Source of the DNA: Paenibacillus sp. MBLB1832
GTDB taxonomy: Bacteria > Bacillota > Bacilli > Paenibacillales > NBRC-103111
Direction: 5' to 3'
DNA length: 64,000 nt
NCBI RefSeq assembly: GCF_032271945.1
Contig: NZ_CP130319.1
Coordinates: 2,871,001-2,935,000 of the forward strand
The notes beneath the pieces are model-generated. The model saw only the letters and a list, made by a program, of their open reading frames with translations, searched no databases and was not told the origin of the DNA. Numbering within the stretch: position 1 is the stretch's first letter; every line of letters begins with the position of its first letter. Shown one piece after another: positions 34,899 to 43,392 of this stretch. A program made the translations under genes and the position numbers.

Positions 34899-35750
34899 CT
34901 ATTCTGTGAACCTATACAGTTGTTCCTTCGTAAATGTCCATTCGGGGGAATTCAACTTCCCCTCAAATGAAGTGGAATACCAAGGATTCCCCTTCCCGTT
35001 AGCCATATTCTCTAGAATGTGGATTTCTTGCGCAGGCGTGTAGCCCTGAGCTAACATAAAGAGCTTTTCACCGGTCTCAGGGTTCTTAGCCATATCCAAA
35101 ACAACGATGGCATGACCTGGGCTGCCCCCTTCCAGAAACACATCGCCAGCCTGCATTTCTGACAGCGGAACCTGCTTCATTTCCTTCGACAAGGACAATG
35201 TTCCCGCGTACGCAAATACCATGTTCAAATAGCTTCGAAACACCTCGTAGCTGTCAGAAGCCGCTCCCCGTTTTGCCCATGAAACTTTGTTGCCGGAAAC
35301 TTCAATCCGATTTCCTTTCCTCCATGTTGCATAGTCAGCTTTAAAGCCATTAGTAAAGTTGAAATGAATCTGATCTTGCTTGCCACTGCCGTACAGGTAT
35401 TCGGCCCTCAGCCTCATAACCGCATCAGCGCACTGCTGCAGGTCCCGCTCCCCTACATCCACATCGAGCACAGCTTCGTAAACCTCTTTGGACTTAAGCT
35501 CCCCATTATACAAATGCACCTTGGAGCCATGCGGCTTCAGAGGCAGATTCCGAAAATAATCGCCATAGGACCCATGCTCAACAGGAACCCTTTCATAACC
35601 GTTAGGAACAGCTATCCTTTCCATCACATTGGTTCCTTCCGCATGAATCAATTGTTGTTTGTGGGACTTCGTGCTCGAAACCGAATCCGCGGCGGAGCAG
35701 GAACTAAGCAGCAGCGCAGAAAGGCCAGTAATCGTTATCCATTTATTCAT
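34899..35750 (-). CDS. DUF4846 lipoprotein
   Basis: A 283-residue protein with a lipoprotein signal (LSALLLSSCSAADS, Cys about residue 18). The mature part has the DUF4846 pattern: NGYERVPVEHGSYGDYFRNL, then VHLYNGELK, QCADAVMRLRAEYLYGSGK, IHFNFTNGFKADYATWRKGN and PGHAIVVLDMAKNPETGEKL with its Gly-His. It may be an extracytoplasmic peptidase-like enzyme, but function is unproven. Monocistronic with its own terminator. Confidence 0.82.
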   Translation of the reverse strand: MNKWITITGLSALLLSSCSAADSVSSTKSHKQQLIHAEGTNVMERIAVPNGYERVPVEHGSYGDYFRNLPLKPHGSKVHLYNGELKSKEVYEAVLDVDVGERDLQQCADAVMRLRAEYLYGSGKQDQIHFNFTNGFKADYATWRKGNRIEVSGNKVSWAKRGAASDSYEVFRSYLNMVFAYAGTLSLSKEMKQVPLSEMQAGDVFLEGGSPGHAIVVLDMAKNPETGEKLFMLAQGYTPAQEIHILENMANGKGNPWYSTSFEGKLNSPEWTFTKEQLYRFTE

Positions 35751-35838
35751 ATAGCACTCCGTTGGTAAATGGTGGTGTCATTAGTAATATCCTACACTAA
35801 TTTCCTCCACCATTCTACCACTAAGCTCTAAGACACAT

Positions 35839-36000
35839 TTATCTAAATGATTCAAAGCGTCGATTCAATTCATTCATTTTTATATGAGCGGCTAATGAAT
35901 TCACTAGATTAATCTTGTTCGTATCCCAATCCATTAAATACGTTTTAAGCATGTGTTCTTGTATTCTATTTTTTGATAGTAAATATTCGAGACCTTTCAT
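35839..36000 (-). CDS. Possible 53-residue soluble protein
   Basis: A frame starting MKGLEYLLSKNRIQEHMLKT, then YLMDWDTNKINLVNSLAAHI and KMNELNRRFESFR. Composition looks protein-like (amphipathic helices), but the ribosome binding site (AAGGAA) is poor and distant. A longer reading into the mreB upstream region is unlikely. No family recognised. Confidence 0.35.
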   Translation of the reverse strand: MKGLEYLLSKNRIQEHMLKTYLMDWDTNKINLVNSLAAHIKMNELNRRFESFR

Positions 36001-36127
36001 GGATATTAAAATGGAATTGTTCCTTGTTCTCCCTGCCCCCTTAAATCCACATCCAACCAAGAATACTATACAGGACGCGACTCCCCCTCCCAAGCCATTC
36101 AACCTACTACTAAGGAGGACATGATTG

Positions 36128-37171
36128 ATGTTCAAACAGTTTGATAAATGTTATGGAATTGACCTAGGTACTTCGAACACCGTTATTTTCGAAAAGGGTA
36201 AAGGAATCGTGCTTAACGAACCATCCGTTGTTGCCTTTCATCACGATACGGGTGAATTGCTTGCCGCAGGTTCTGAAGCACAGTCAATGATTGGCCGCTC
36301 CCCTGCCCATGTAGAGATTACGTATCCGTTGAAAAATGGTGTCATCGCTAATTTTGACAAGACAAGCATTATGTTGAAATATTTTATTAAAAAGATCCAA
36401 GGCAGACCCTCTTTTTTTCGCGGTTCTCAGATTTACATCTCGGTGCCATGCGGCATTACGAATGTACAGAAACGGGCGATTGAGGAAACTATCATTCACA
36501 AAGGGGGCAAAAAGGCGATCGTCGTCGAGGAACCACTTGCGGCAGCCCTTGGTGCAGGACTTAGGCTCGACGAACCCATCGGTCACTTAGTACTGGATAT
36601 CGGGGGTGGGACATGCCAAGTAGCCGTCCTCTCGCTTGGAGGAATCGTTGCCAGCCACACGATAAACCGTGCAGGCTTGTCGATTGATCGTGACATTATG
36701 GATTACGTGAAACGGCAATATAATATGGAAATCGGGGAACGAACAGCCGAGTTCATCAAGACACAAATTGGCACGGCCAGCACCACAACAGACGAACGAA
36801 CACTGGACATACGAGGACGCGATTTAGTTAATGGATTGCCACGATCCATTCGGTTAGTCTCTAGTGAAATTTACATGGTGATCAACGATTTCTTAGTGAC
36901 TTTGATCGATGCGATTCGAGCAACCTTAGAGCTTTGTCCTCCTGAGCTTGCAGGCGATGTCATGGAACAAGGCATCCTATTATGTGGTGGAGGCGCGTTA
37001 CTGGAAGGTATCGCTGATCGAATCCGAGCTGAAACAGGTGTTGCCGTTCATATCGCGGATCAACCGCTTGAATGTACCGCATTAGGTACGGGGATGATGC
37101 TTGGCGCATATAAAAGTAAGATCAAACCCGTATCGCAGATCGATACAGCTGCAGAAGATACGGCAGTATAA
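36128..37171 (+). CDS. MreB/Mbl-type actin homologue
   Basis: A 347-residue bacterial actin. Phosphate-1 loop GIDLGTSNTVIF, phosphate-2 LVLDIGGGTCQVAVLSLGGI, adenosine loop GILLCGGGALLEGIADRI and the EEPLAAALGAGL connect motif are present. It directs cell-wall synthesis along the cylinder. It stands alone, without mreC/mreD, so it is an MreBH/Mbl-type paralogue rather than the main operon copy. AAGGAGGA precedes the ATG at 36128. Confidence 0.92.
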   Translation: MFKQFDKCYGIDLGTSNTVIFEKGKGIVLNEPSVVAFHHDTGELLAAGSEAQSMIGRSPAHVEITYPLKNGVIANFDKTSIMLKYFIKKIQGRPSFFRGSQIYISVPCGITNVQKRAIEETIIHKGGKKAIVVEEPLAAALGAGLRLDEPIGHLVLDIGGGTCQVAVLSLGGIVASHTINRAGLSIDRDIMDYVKRQYNMEIGERTAEFIKTQIGTASTTTDERTLDIRGRDLVNGLPRSIRLVSSEIYMVINDFLVTLIDAIRATLELCPPELAGDVMEQGILLCGGGALLEGIADRIRAETGVAVHIADQPLECTALGTGMMLGAYKSKIKPVSQIDTAAEDTAV

Positions 37172-37175
37172 TGAA

Positions 37176-37222
37176 TAAAGCTTAGTCTGATTTGCCGTTG
37201 GCACAAAGACTAAGCTTTTTTT
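37176..37222 (+). terminator. Rho-independent terminator after the mreB paralogue
   Basis: AAAGCTTAGTCT and AGACTAAGCTTT pair around a 19-base loop and are followed by a T run. Confidence 0.88.
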
Positions 37223-37242
37223 CATGACATACAAGAATGGAA

Positions 37243-37812
37243 CTAGGACATAAAGCTTTTTAATTGCTCGATACTATTGTTGGCTCTCAGATTGAGTGAC
37301 TTTTTGTCCTTCAAATTGAATTGCTTCAGTTCATGTCCTGGATCTAAAATTAATGGATTCAACATGATATCATCAAGAATTATTTTGGTCGTTTTCAAGG
37401 ACTCAAACAATGTTTCTTGTGAAATGACAGCTTTTACAGAAGTAAGCATATCGACAATCGACTCGGCATACTTAAGTTTGACTAGACTATCCGCGCTTTT
37501 AATATGCTTGGAAGCGAAACTGACGACATTCGTTAACACACGAACATCTTTAAAATCCCTGGCGATCGATGCCAAACTGCTAAGTACTTCCCAATCTCGA
37601 ATGGAAAGTTCACGCGTGAAGCGATCTATCATTTCTTGCACCCATTGCAGCTCCATTTCCTTCGAAGCCAAATAGGACTTATATTCGTTGTAAACGCCTT
37701 CTCGATGCATTAGAATCGTGCTGCCTCGAAATTGGGTAAATAACGCCTTCGCTCTTTGTTGCTCTAATTCCATGCTGAACTGCCCCCAAGGAAATGAGAT
37801 TATTTCTTCCAT
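37243..37812 (-). CDS. Unknown mostly helical protein
   Basis: A 189-residue protein without recognised motifs. The sequence is largely helical (LASKEMELQWVQEMIDRF, EVLSSLASIARDFKDVRVLT, SADSLVKLKYAESIVDML), with no signal peptide or membrane span. It is divergent from the RMD1/YagE-type gene at 37863 with only 50 bases between, so the two may be co-regulated. An alternative start at residue 14 cannot be excluded. Confidence 0.6.
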   Translation of the reverse strand: MEEIISFPWGQFSMELEQQRAKALFTQFRGSTILMHREGVYNEYKSYLASKEMELQWVQEMIDRFTRELSIRDWEVLSSLASIARDFKDVRVLTNVVSFASKHIKSADSLVKLKYAESIVDMLTSVKAVISQETLFESLKTTKIILDDIMLNPLILDPGHELKQFNLKDKKSLNLRANNSIEQLKSFMS

Positions 37813-37862
37813 TTACTGCTAATACTAGCGAGTATACATATTATATCGTTGAGTGGTGAATT

Positions 37863-38708
37863 ATGAAAATTATTTCGTTTAAGGCGTTGGCAATTACCAA
37901 TGAAATTGATCTAAACAAAATTGCGATTCACTGTGGGATTCCGAAAAAATACACATGGGAACAACCTCTAATCCTCAGGCATAAAGTTCTACAAAAAATT
38001 TATCAAAAGGAATTAGACGACTTACAGCAAGTACTGGTCTTCTCCTTTGGCAGTGTTGTCTTCGTGAATCTGACACATCAGGATGAAATCACAGCTTTAT
38101 TGAAGTTTATTCAATCGTTCGAGCCCGATATCGCACTCGAAAGAGCCGATAAATTCACGGATGATTATAGTCTCCACATTGAAGAAATCGAGCATATGAC
38201 CTTGACAGATGAATATGTGGTGGTGTCGGAGTATGAGTTCTTTTTACCTGAAATGATTGCAACCGTACTCGCCAAGTCCGTGGCACTCGAACGAAGTGAG
38301 GAGCAGCTCGGGAAGATCCAAGATAACCTGGAAGTCATCATAGACAGGCTGGAAAAAGGAAAGCTTCGCGTTGGTAACAAAGAATTGGCTAGAACGACCG
38401 CCAAAATTGTTCGCCACGAGTATAACACATTAGCTTATATCATGATACTGGATAAGCCTGAGTTGACGTGGACACATAGCTCAGCAAGTCAATTTTACGA
38501 TGAAATGATCGGCTTTTTTGAGTTAAACGATCGCTATACCATATTGAAAAGTAAAACAGATATTCTCTATCATATCTTAGAAGGATTCTCGACAATTAGT
38601 CATTCGATCCGAGGACTTTTCGTTGAATGGATTGTCGTCATTCTTATCGTCATCGAGGTGGTATTAACGGTATTGCAAATTATCGGGTGGCTACCCTCTT
38701 CTCATTAG
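37863..38708 (+). CDS. RMD1/YagE-family (DUF155) membrane-anchored protein
   Basis: A 281-residue protein of the RMD1/YagE family: VLVFSFGSVVFVNLTHQDEI, then VVVSEYEFFLPEMIATVLAKSVALE, the helical ELARTTAKIVRHEYNTLAY, WTHSSASQFYDEMIGFFELNDRY, and one C-terminal membrane span (WIVVILIVIEVVLTVLQII). The yeast homologue is linked to sporulation and mitochondria; bacterial function is unknown. Divergent from the unknown gene on the other strand. Confidence 0.8.
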   Translation: MKIISFKALAITNEIDLNKIAIHCGIPKKYTWEQPLILRHKVLQKIYQKELDDLQQVLVFSFGSVVFVNLTHQDEITALLKFIQSFEPDIALERADKFTDDYSLHIEEIEHMTLTDEYVVVSEYEFFLPEMIATVLAKSVALERSEEQLGKIQDNLEVIIDRLEKGKLRVGNKELARTTAKIVRHEYNTLAYIMILDKPELTWTHSSASQFYDEMIGFFELNDRYTILKSKTDILYHILEGFSTISHSIRGLFVEWIVVILIVIEVVLTVLQIIGWLPSSH

Positions 38709-38759
38709 ATGAGTAGTAACGAAGAAAGTCGCGATCCATATGAACACGGCTTTCTCCCA

Positions 38760-39773
38760 TTATGTACTCTGTCTAATCATGAGATTTGGCGCTAAGACCG
38801 TAACTTTCTTCACCTTTTCTTTCTGAATTAATTTGGATAAATTCAACATCGCCTGCCTGCCCAGCTGTTCGCTTTGCTGCGATACCGTCGTTAGTTCTGG
38901 ATTCATCGCTGAAGCCAATTGCGTATCATCAAACCCAGCAATCGCGATATCCTCTGGAATCCGTATCCCGCGTGATAGTGCTGTTTTCATTGCACCTATG
39001 GCAACATAATCATTAATACATAAGATAGCGGTAGGTCGATTGGACATGGCTAGAAATGTTTCCATCAATTGTTGACCGCAGGACTTAGAGAAACTCCCGA
39101 AATGCACCCATTCTTTGCGATAAGTAAGATGATTCGCCTCAAGTGTACGCTGGTATGCTTGCAGTTTCTCCACCGTCGTAGTTGTTGCTGCGCTCCCGCC
39201 TAAGAAACCGATGTGACGATGGCCCCGATCAATCAAGTGCTGAACGATCAGCTTGGTACCTAGGTATTCGTCTGTTTTCACGCGGTGAAAAGAATATCCT
39301 GGCAGTGTCCCATTGATCATAACAATAGGGATTTTCCTCTGAATATCCACCACTTCCTGCACGAGTGAAGCGGGACAATGCCGTGCATTAATTCGGCCTC
39401 CCATGAGAATAAGTCCATCCACTTGTCTTTCACATAGCAAATTTAAATACTCCGATTCCCTGCTGTAATCGCTAAAGGTATTGCACAGAAATAGGGTATA
39501 CCCTAACTTTTGCGCTGCAAGCTCCGCCCCTCCGAACACCTCGGGGAAAAACATATTGCTGCTATCCGGAAACAATACGCCAATCATGCCGGTTTTCTTA
39601 TTGACCAGACTGCGTGCGAGAGCATTGGGCTGAAACTTATGCTTTTCAATAATGGCCATAATCTTCTGTCTAGTCGATTCTCGAACTGGTGCTGTATCAT
39701 TGAGCACTCGGGAAACCGTCGCGACGGAAACGTTCGCTTCCCTAGCAATATCGTAGACTGTAATGGTTTCCAG
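38760..39773 (-). CDS. LacI-family repressor with a non-ATG start
   Basis: LacI/GalR regulator of about 337 residues. The full HTH is seen only if translation starts before the first ATG: TVYDIAREANVSVATVSRVL, then NDTAPVRESTRQKI and the hinge PNALARSLVNKKT. In that frame the best start is CTG at 39771-39773, with GGAGAG seven bases upstream; an ATT four codons later is the alternative. The sensor half is complete (MIGVLFPDSSNMFFPEVFGG, IAIAGFDDTQLASAMNPELT). It sits downstream of the importer it may control, and could bind near the cre-like palindrome at 46196. Confidence 0.85.
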   Translation of the reverse strand: METITVYDIAREANVSVATVSRVLNDTAPVRESTRQKIMAIIEKHKFQPNALARSLVNKKTGMIGVLFPDSSNMFFPEVFGGAELAAQKLGYTLFLCNTFSDYSRESEYLNLLCERQVDGLILMGGRINARHCPASLVQEVVDIQRKIPIVMINGTLPGYSFHRVKTDEYLGTKLIVQHLIDRGHRHIGFLGGSAATTTTVEKLQAYQRTLEANHLTYRKEWVHFGSFSKSCGQQLMETFLAMSNRPTAILCINDYVAIGAMKTALSRGIRIPEDIAIAGFDDTQLASAMNPELTTVSQQSEQLGRQAMLNLSKLIQKEKVKKVTVLAPNLMIRQST

Positions 39774-39810
39774 GAGCTCACTCTCCGTTACACCAAAATG
39801 AAAAGCGAAA

Positions 39811-39846
39811 GATCGAAGGCCTGTTCTACAACAGACCTTCGATATC
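39811..39846. terminator. Bidirectional terminator after the second binding-protein gene
   Basis: TCGAAGGCCTGTT-CTAC-AACAGACCTTCGA is a 12-13 base-pair stem with one mismatch. It separates the importer genes from the LacI gene. Confidence 0.8.
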
Positions 39847-39855
39847 TGAAACCTC

Positions 39856-41430
39856 TTATTTCGTGCTTTCTACCATTTTTTTGAATTCATCCAGTTGCTT
39901 TTGTACTTCCGCCATTACTTTGTCAAAGCCGGCAGCTTTCAAACTCGCTCTGAAATCTTCTACTGCTTTCACAGGATCACCCGCTTTTCCGTGAACGATT
40001 GCAGGTCCCTTTTGTCCGACTACTTGTGTAATTGCCGTTAACTCATTCGTGACGTTGGATTTGTCGAAAACAAAACGGCCGTAAGGATACGCCTTCTTGA
40101 TCTTATCATAAGAAGCGAACAAAGCGCCTTTTCCAGCCCAATCTTCGCCATTAGGGATTTCGTTCTTATCGATGCGACCACCCCAGAAGTCGGAATAGAA
40201 GTCATCCCTTTGAACATCATACCCGTCAGGACGGAAGCGTTTGCCATCTTTCACAACATACTGCACGCCTTCAATACCATAATTCATCAGATGATAAATT
40301 TCAGGGTCTTGGCGAATAAGATCATAGACCATTAACGCACGCTCCGGATGCTTACTTTTTGCACCAACGGACGTACCGCCATGTGTGATCGACATCGAAA
40401 CGAGATTATTTTTAGTCGCCGAGAATGGGAAGAATTGCAGATCTGAGCCTGGCTGCAGTTTATCCATTTTGATGCGCTCACCGAGGAAGGTTTGCGTATG
40501 ATGCTGATCCACAGATGTTTTCCCCGCTTCGAGCTCCGCACGGTTGTCGCCTTTGTAGTTCATGACATCCTCGCGCCAGAAGCCCTTGTCACCCCAGTCT
40601 TTCATCATTTTGGCAAAGTTCACGAACGTATCATCGAGGAAAGGGCTATAGGCTTTATACTTATCTGCATAAGATTTGCCGTAGATTAATGCGAACATAC
40701 CTGTATTGATGGGGAGCTCAATCGCGTCCGTGTAGGAATTGATATATCCTCCCACATGGTCGGATGACGTACCATTCGTATCCCAAGGAACAACACCTGG
40801 CTTCTTATCTTTGACACCTTGTAAATATTTCTCCATCATCTTCCAATCCGTGATAGGCGCCGTGATGCCGAATTCCTTGGCCCAATCGCCACGATACTGG
40901 AAGCCGTGATTCACCCATTGCGTATAATGATCTTCCGGGATTAGCATGATCTGATTCTTGTATTTCGTCTCTGCCCAGTTCTCTGGCGGTACTTCCTTCC
41001 ACGTGATCGGCGCATAGGTTGGCAGCAGCTTATCTAATGGCATGAAGGCGCCTTTTTGCGCATTTTGCCACGTATCCAACCAGTCAGTTGCAACGGTAAT
41101 TAGATCAACTGGCTCCCCAGACGCGAGTAATAAATTATATTTCGTTTGCCAATCTGCCCATTCCACCCATTTAATTTCCAGTTTTGCATTGGCCTTTTGT
41201 TTCAACAGGGCATTGAGCTTTTCCATGACTTTCTCGAACTGACCATTCTTCGGCTTGTCGCCTAACATGACATAAGAAATCGTTTGAAACTCAGATGTAT
41301 CGATTTTGCCTCCTGCTGTTGCAGCCGATGTCGAATCTGAAGAAGTGCTGTTCGATGAGGTACAAGCCGTCAAGCTTACTGCAAGCGTCGCAGCGAGTGC
41401 AATACTAAGCGCTTTCTTTTTCTTGAACAT
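39856..41430 (-). CDS. Extracellular solute-binding lipoprotein (LplA-like), second locus
   Basis: A 524-residue binding protein with a lipobox (LAVSLTACTSSN, Cys about residue 23) and a Ser/Thr linker. Typical segments include ISYVMLGDKPKNGQFEKVME, the WVEWADWQTKYNLLLASGEP block and FRPDGYDVQRDDF. Last gene of the permease-permease-binding protein series after the GH35 beta-galactosidase, so it probably binds a beta-galactoside oligosaccharide. Related in type, but not close in sequence, to the protein at 4368-5924. Confidence 0.9.
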   Translation of the reverse strand: MFKKKKALSIALAATLAVSLTACTSSNSTSSDSTSAATAGGKIDTSEFQTISYVMLGDKPKNGQFEKVMEKLNALLKQKANAKLEIKWVEWADWQTKYNLLLASGEPVDLITVATDWLDTWQNAQKGAFMPLDKLLPTYAPITWKEVPPENWAETKYKNQIMLIPEDHYTQWVNHGFQYRGDWAKEFGITAPITDWKMMEKYLQGVKDKKPGVVPWDTNGTSSDHVGGYINSYTDAIELPINTGMFALIYGKSYADKYKAYSPFLDDTFVNFAKMMKDWGDKGFWREDVMNYKGDNRAELEAGKTSVDQHHTQTFLGERIKMDKLQPGSDLQFFPFSATKNNLVSMSITHGGTSVGAKSKHPERALMVYDLIRQDPEIYHLMNYGIEGVQYVVKDGKRFRPDGYDVQRDDFYSDFWGGRIDKNEIPNGEDWAGKGALFASYDKIKKAYPYGRFVFDKSNVTNELTAITQVVGQKGPAIVHGKAGDPVKAVEDFRASLKAAGFDKVMAEVQKQLDEFKKMVESTK

Positions 41431-41471
41431 GGAATTGCCTCCCCAATATTATTTTTGATCTATGCATAACG

Positions 41472-42380
41472 TTAGCCTTTAACAGCACCAACGGTGATAC
41501 CTTTGATGAAATATTTCTGTACCATCGGGTAAAACAGGATGACGGGTCCAGTTGCAACGACCGCCGTGGCCATTTTCATCGATTCAAGCGGCATATCCCT
41601 AGGCTGTACGTTGGAGGCGACCGATGAATTCTTGATGAAGTCCGCGCTGGTGACAACGTTATAGAGAAACAGTTGAAGCGGTCTATATTTCAAATCCGGC
41701 GAAAGGAAGAGCATGGCATTGTACCATTCATTCCAATAGCCCAGCGCTATAAACAATCCGATCGTAGCCAACGCTGGTGTCGTCATCGGCAGGATTAGCC
41801 TAGTAAAAATTCTAAAATCGCCTGCTCCATCCATTTTGGCTGACTCCGTAATCGCATGTGGAATCGAGGTGACGAAGCTTTTCATCATAATAATGAGAAA
41901 GGGGCTCATGAGTCCTGGCAGCAGAACGGCCAAATAATTATCCTTGAGATGCAGCCATTGTGTCATGATTAAGTAAAAAGGAACGACCCCACCTTGAAAC
42001 AATGTTGTGAAGTAGATGAAAAAGGAGATCCGGTTCCGATACGGAAAGTCTGGACGTTGCAAGGAATATCCTGTCATCGCGACGATGAACAATCCCAGGA
42101 TTGTTCCCGCAATTGTAATCCCCAGCGTCACACCATAAGAGCCAACAATAACGCCTGGGTTTTCAAACACGATTTTATAAGCAAATGCACTGAATTCTCT
42201 CGGCCACAAATTATAGCCATGCAGCGTAATGGACTTCTCTGAGGTGAACGAAGTGCCTAGGACGAGAAGAAATGGGATTAGACAGCATAGTGCGAAAAAA
42301 CCGATAAAGCAGTAGCCGAATAATCTTATGGCCACGGACGAAAAATCCGTCCCTCTCTGGCGAGCGATGACTTGCTCCAC
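41472..42380 (-). CDS. ABC transporter permease, YtcP/MalG type, second locus
   Basis: A 302-residue permease with six spans. The EAA loop is AITESAKMDGAGDFRIFTRLILPMTTP and the C-terminus FYPMVQKYFIKGITVGAVKG. It is 19 nt downstream of its partner permease and 41 nt upstream of the binding protein. No ATPase gene is present. Confidence 0.92.
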   Translation of the reverse strand: MEQVIARQRGTDFSSVAIRLFGYCFIGFFALCCLIPFLLVLGTSFTSEKSITLHGYNLWPREFSAFAYKIVFENPGVIVGSYGVTLGITIAGTILGLFIVAMTGYSLQRPDFPYRNRISFFIYFTTLFQGGVVPFYLIMTQWLHLKDNYLAVLLPGLMSPFLIIMMKSFVTSIPHAITESAKMDGAGDFRIFTRLILPMTTPALATIGLFIALGYWNEWYNAMLFLSPDLKYRPLQLFLYNVVTSADFIKNSSVASNVQPRDMPLESMKMATAVVATGPVILFYPMVQKYFIKGITVGAVKG

Positions 42381-42399
42381 GGGATGCCCCTCCTCAGCC

Positions 42400-43374
42400 C
42401 TAAAATAGTGTGTTATCAGGCGAAGCTTTTTTCACAAGCCAGTTTGCTGTAATCACGATGAAGAATCCAAAAACAGACTGATACAAGCTGACAGCACTTC
42501 CTAAAGAAAAGTTAAAATTGTTCATTAAGGAGCGGAACACGAATGTCTCTATAATATCTGTGGAATCAAACAATGCTGTATTATTGGCACCGACTAAGTT
42601 GTAGAATAAGCCGAAATTGCCTCTGAGGATTCCCCCCAATGAGAACAGCAGTAAAATAATGAAAGTCGGCTTTAGCCAAGGCAGAACAATAAAGCGAATA
42701 CGCTGCAAGGCGTTGGCACCATCAATTTCTGCAGCCTCTACAATCTCAGAGTCTAATCCCATAATGGCGGCGAAATATACGATGGAGCCATATCCCGTGG
42801 ACTGCCACAAATAGGTGATAACAATGATAAAAGGCCAAATACTTGGGTTCGAGTAGGTTTTGACAGGATCCCATCCGATCGATTTCAGAATGCCATTCAG
42901 CAAACCGAAATCATAGCTGAGAATGTTATAAGCAATGAGACCAACAAGCACGAATGAAATAAAAAAGGGCAGAAACATGAGTGATTGCGTGACTTTTTTA
43001 AACCACCTTTTTCGAAGCTCATTGAGAAGAATGGCGATCCCGATCTGAAGGATATTTCCGAATAAGATAAAAGCCAGATTATAGAGGATGGTATTGGTCG
43101 TTAACTTCCACAACGCGCCTGAAGTCACTAGAAATTTGAAATTGTCGAACCCAACGAACTGACTGCCGAAGATTCCAGCCGAGTAGTTATAGTTGATAAA
43201 GGCAAGATAGAGCCCAGGCATTGGCAGATAGGACATGACTAAGAAAAAAAGGATCGCGGGTAAACACATGAGTATCAAGGTGCGATGTGACCAAAATCTA
43301 CGCAACGGTTTTGTTCGCTTTCTAACATGTGGCGATACGCCTTCTAATGCCCTTGGTGTTGCGGCAGTTTTCAT
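42400..43374 (-). CDS. ABC transporter permease, LplB/MalF type, second locus
   Basis: A 324-residue partner permease (LILMCLPAILFFLVMSYLPM opening span; EAA loop EIVEAAEIDGANALQRIRFIVLPWL). It follows the beta-galactosidase gene by 18 nt with AGGAG before the ATG, so uptake and hydrolysis are co-expressed. Confidence 0.92.
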   Translation of the reverse strand: MKTAATPRALEGVSPHVRKRTKPLRRFWSHRTLILMCLPAILFFLVMSYLPMPGLYLAFINYNYSAGIFGSQFVGFDNFKFLVTSGALWKLTTNTILYNLAFILFGNILQIGIAILLNELRKRWFKKVTQSLMFLPFFISFVLVGLIAYNILSYDFGLLNGILKSIGWDPVKTYSNPSIWPFIIVITYLWQSTGYGSIVYFAAIMGLDSEIVEAAEIDGANALQRIRFIVLPWLKPTFIILLLFSLGGILRGNFGLFYNLVGANNTALFDSTDIIETFVFRSLMNNFNFSLGSAVSLYQSVFGFFIVITANWLVKKASPDNTLF

Positions 43375-43392
43375 ACGTAAACTCCTTTCTCA

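Noticed and set aside
34899-39773. A defence or phage-resistance island
   Set aside because: The mix of DUF4846, MreB, RMD1/YagE and a LacI regulator has unusual neighbours, but no nuclease, helicase, toxin or reverse-transcriptase motif was seen; there is no basis for a defence call.
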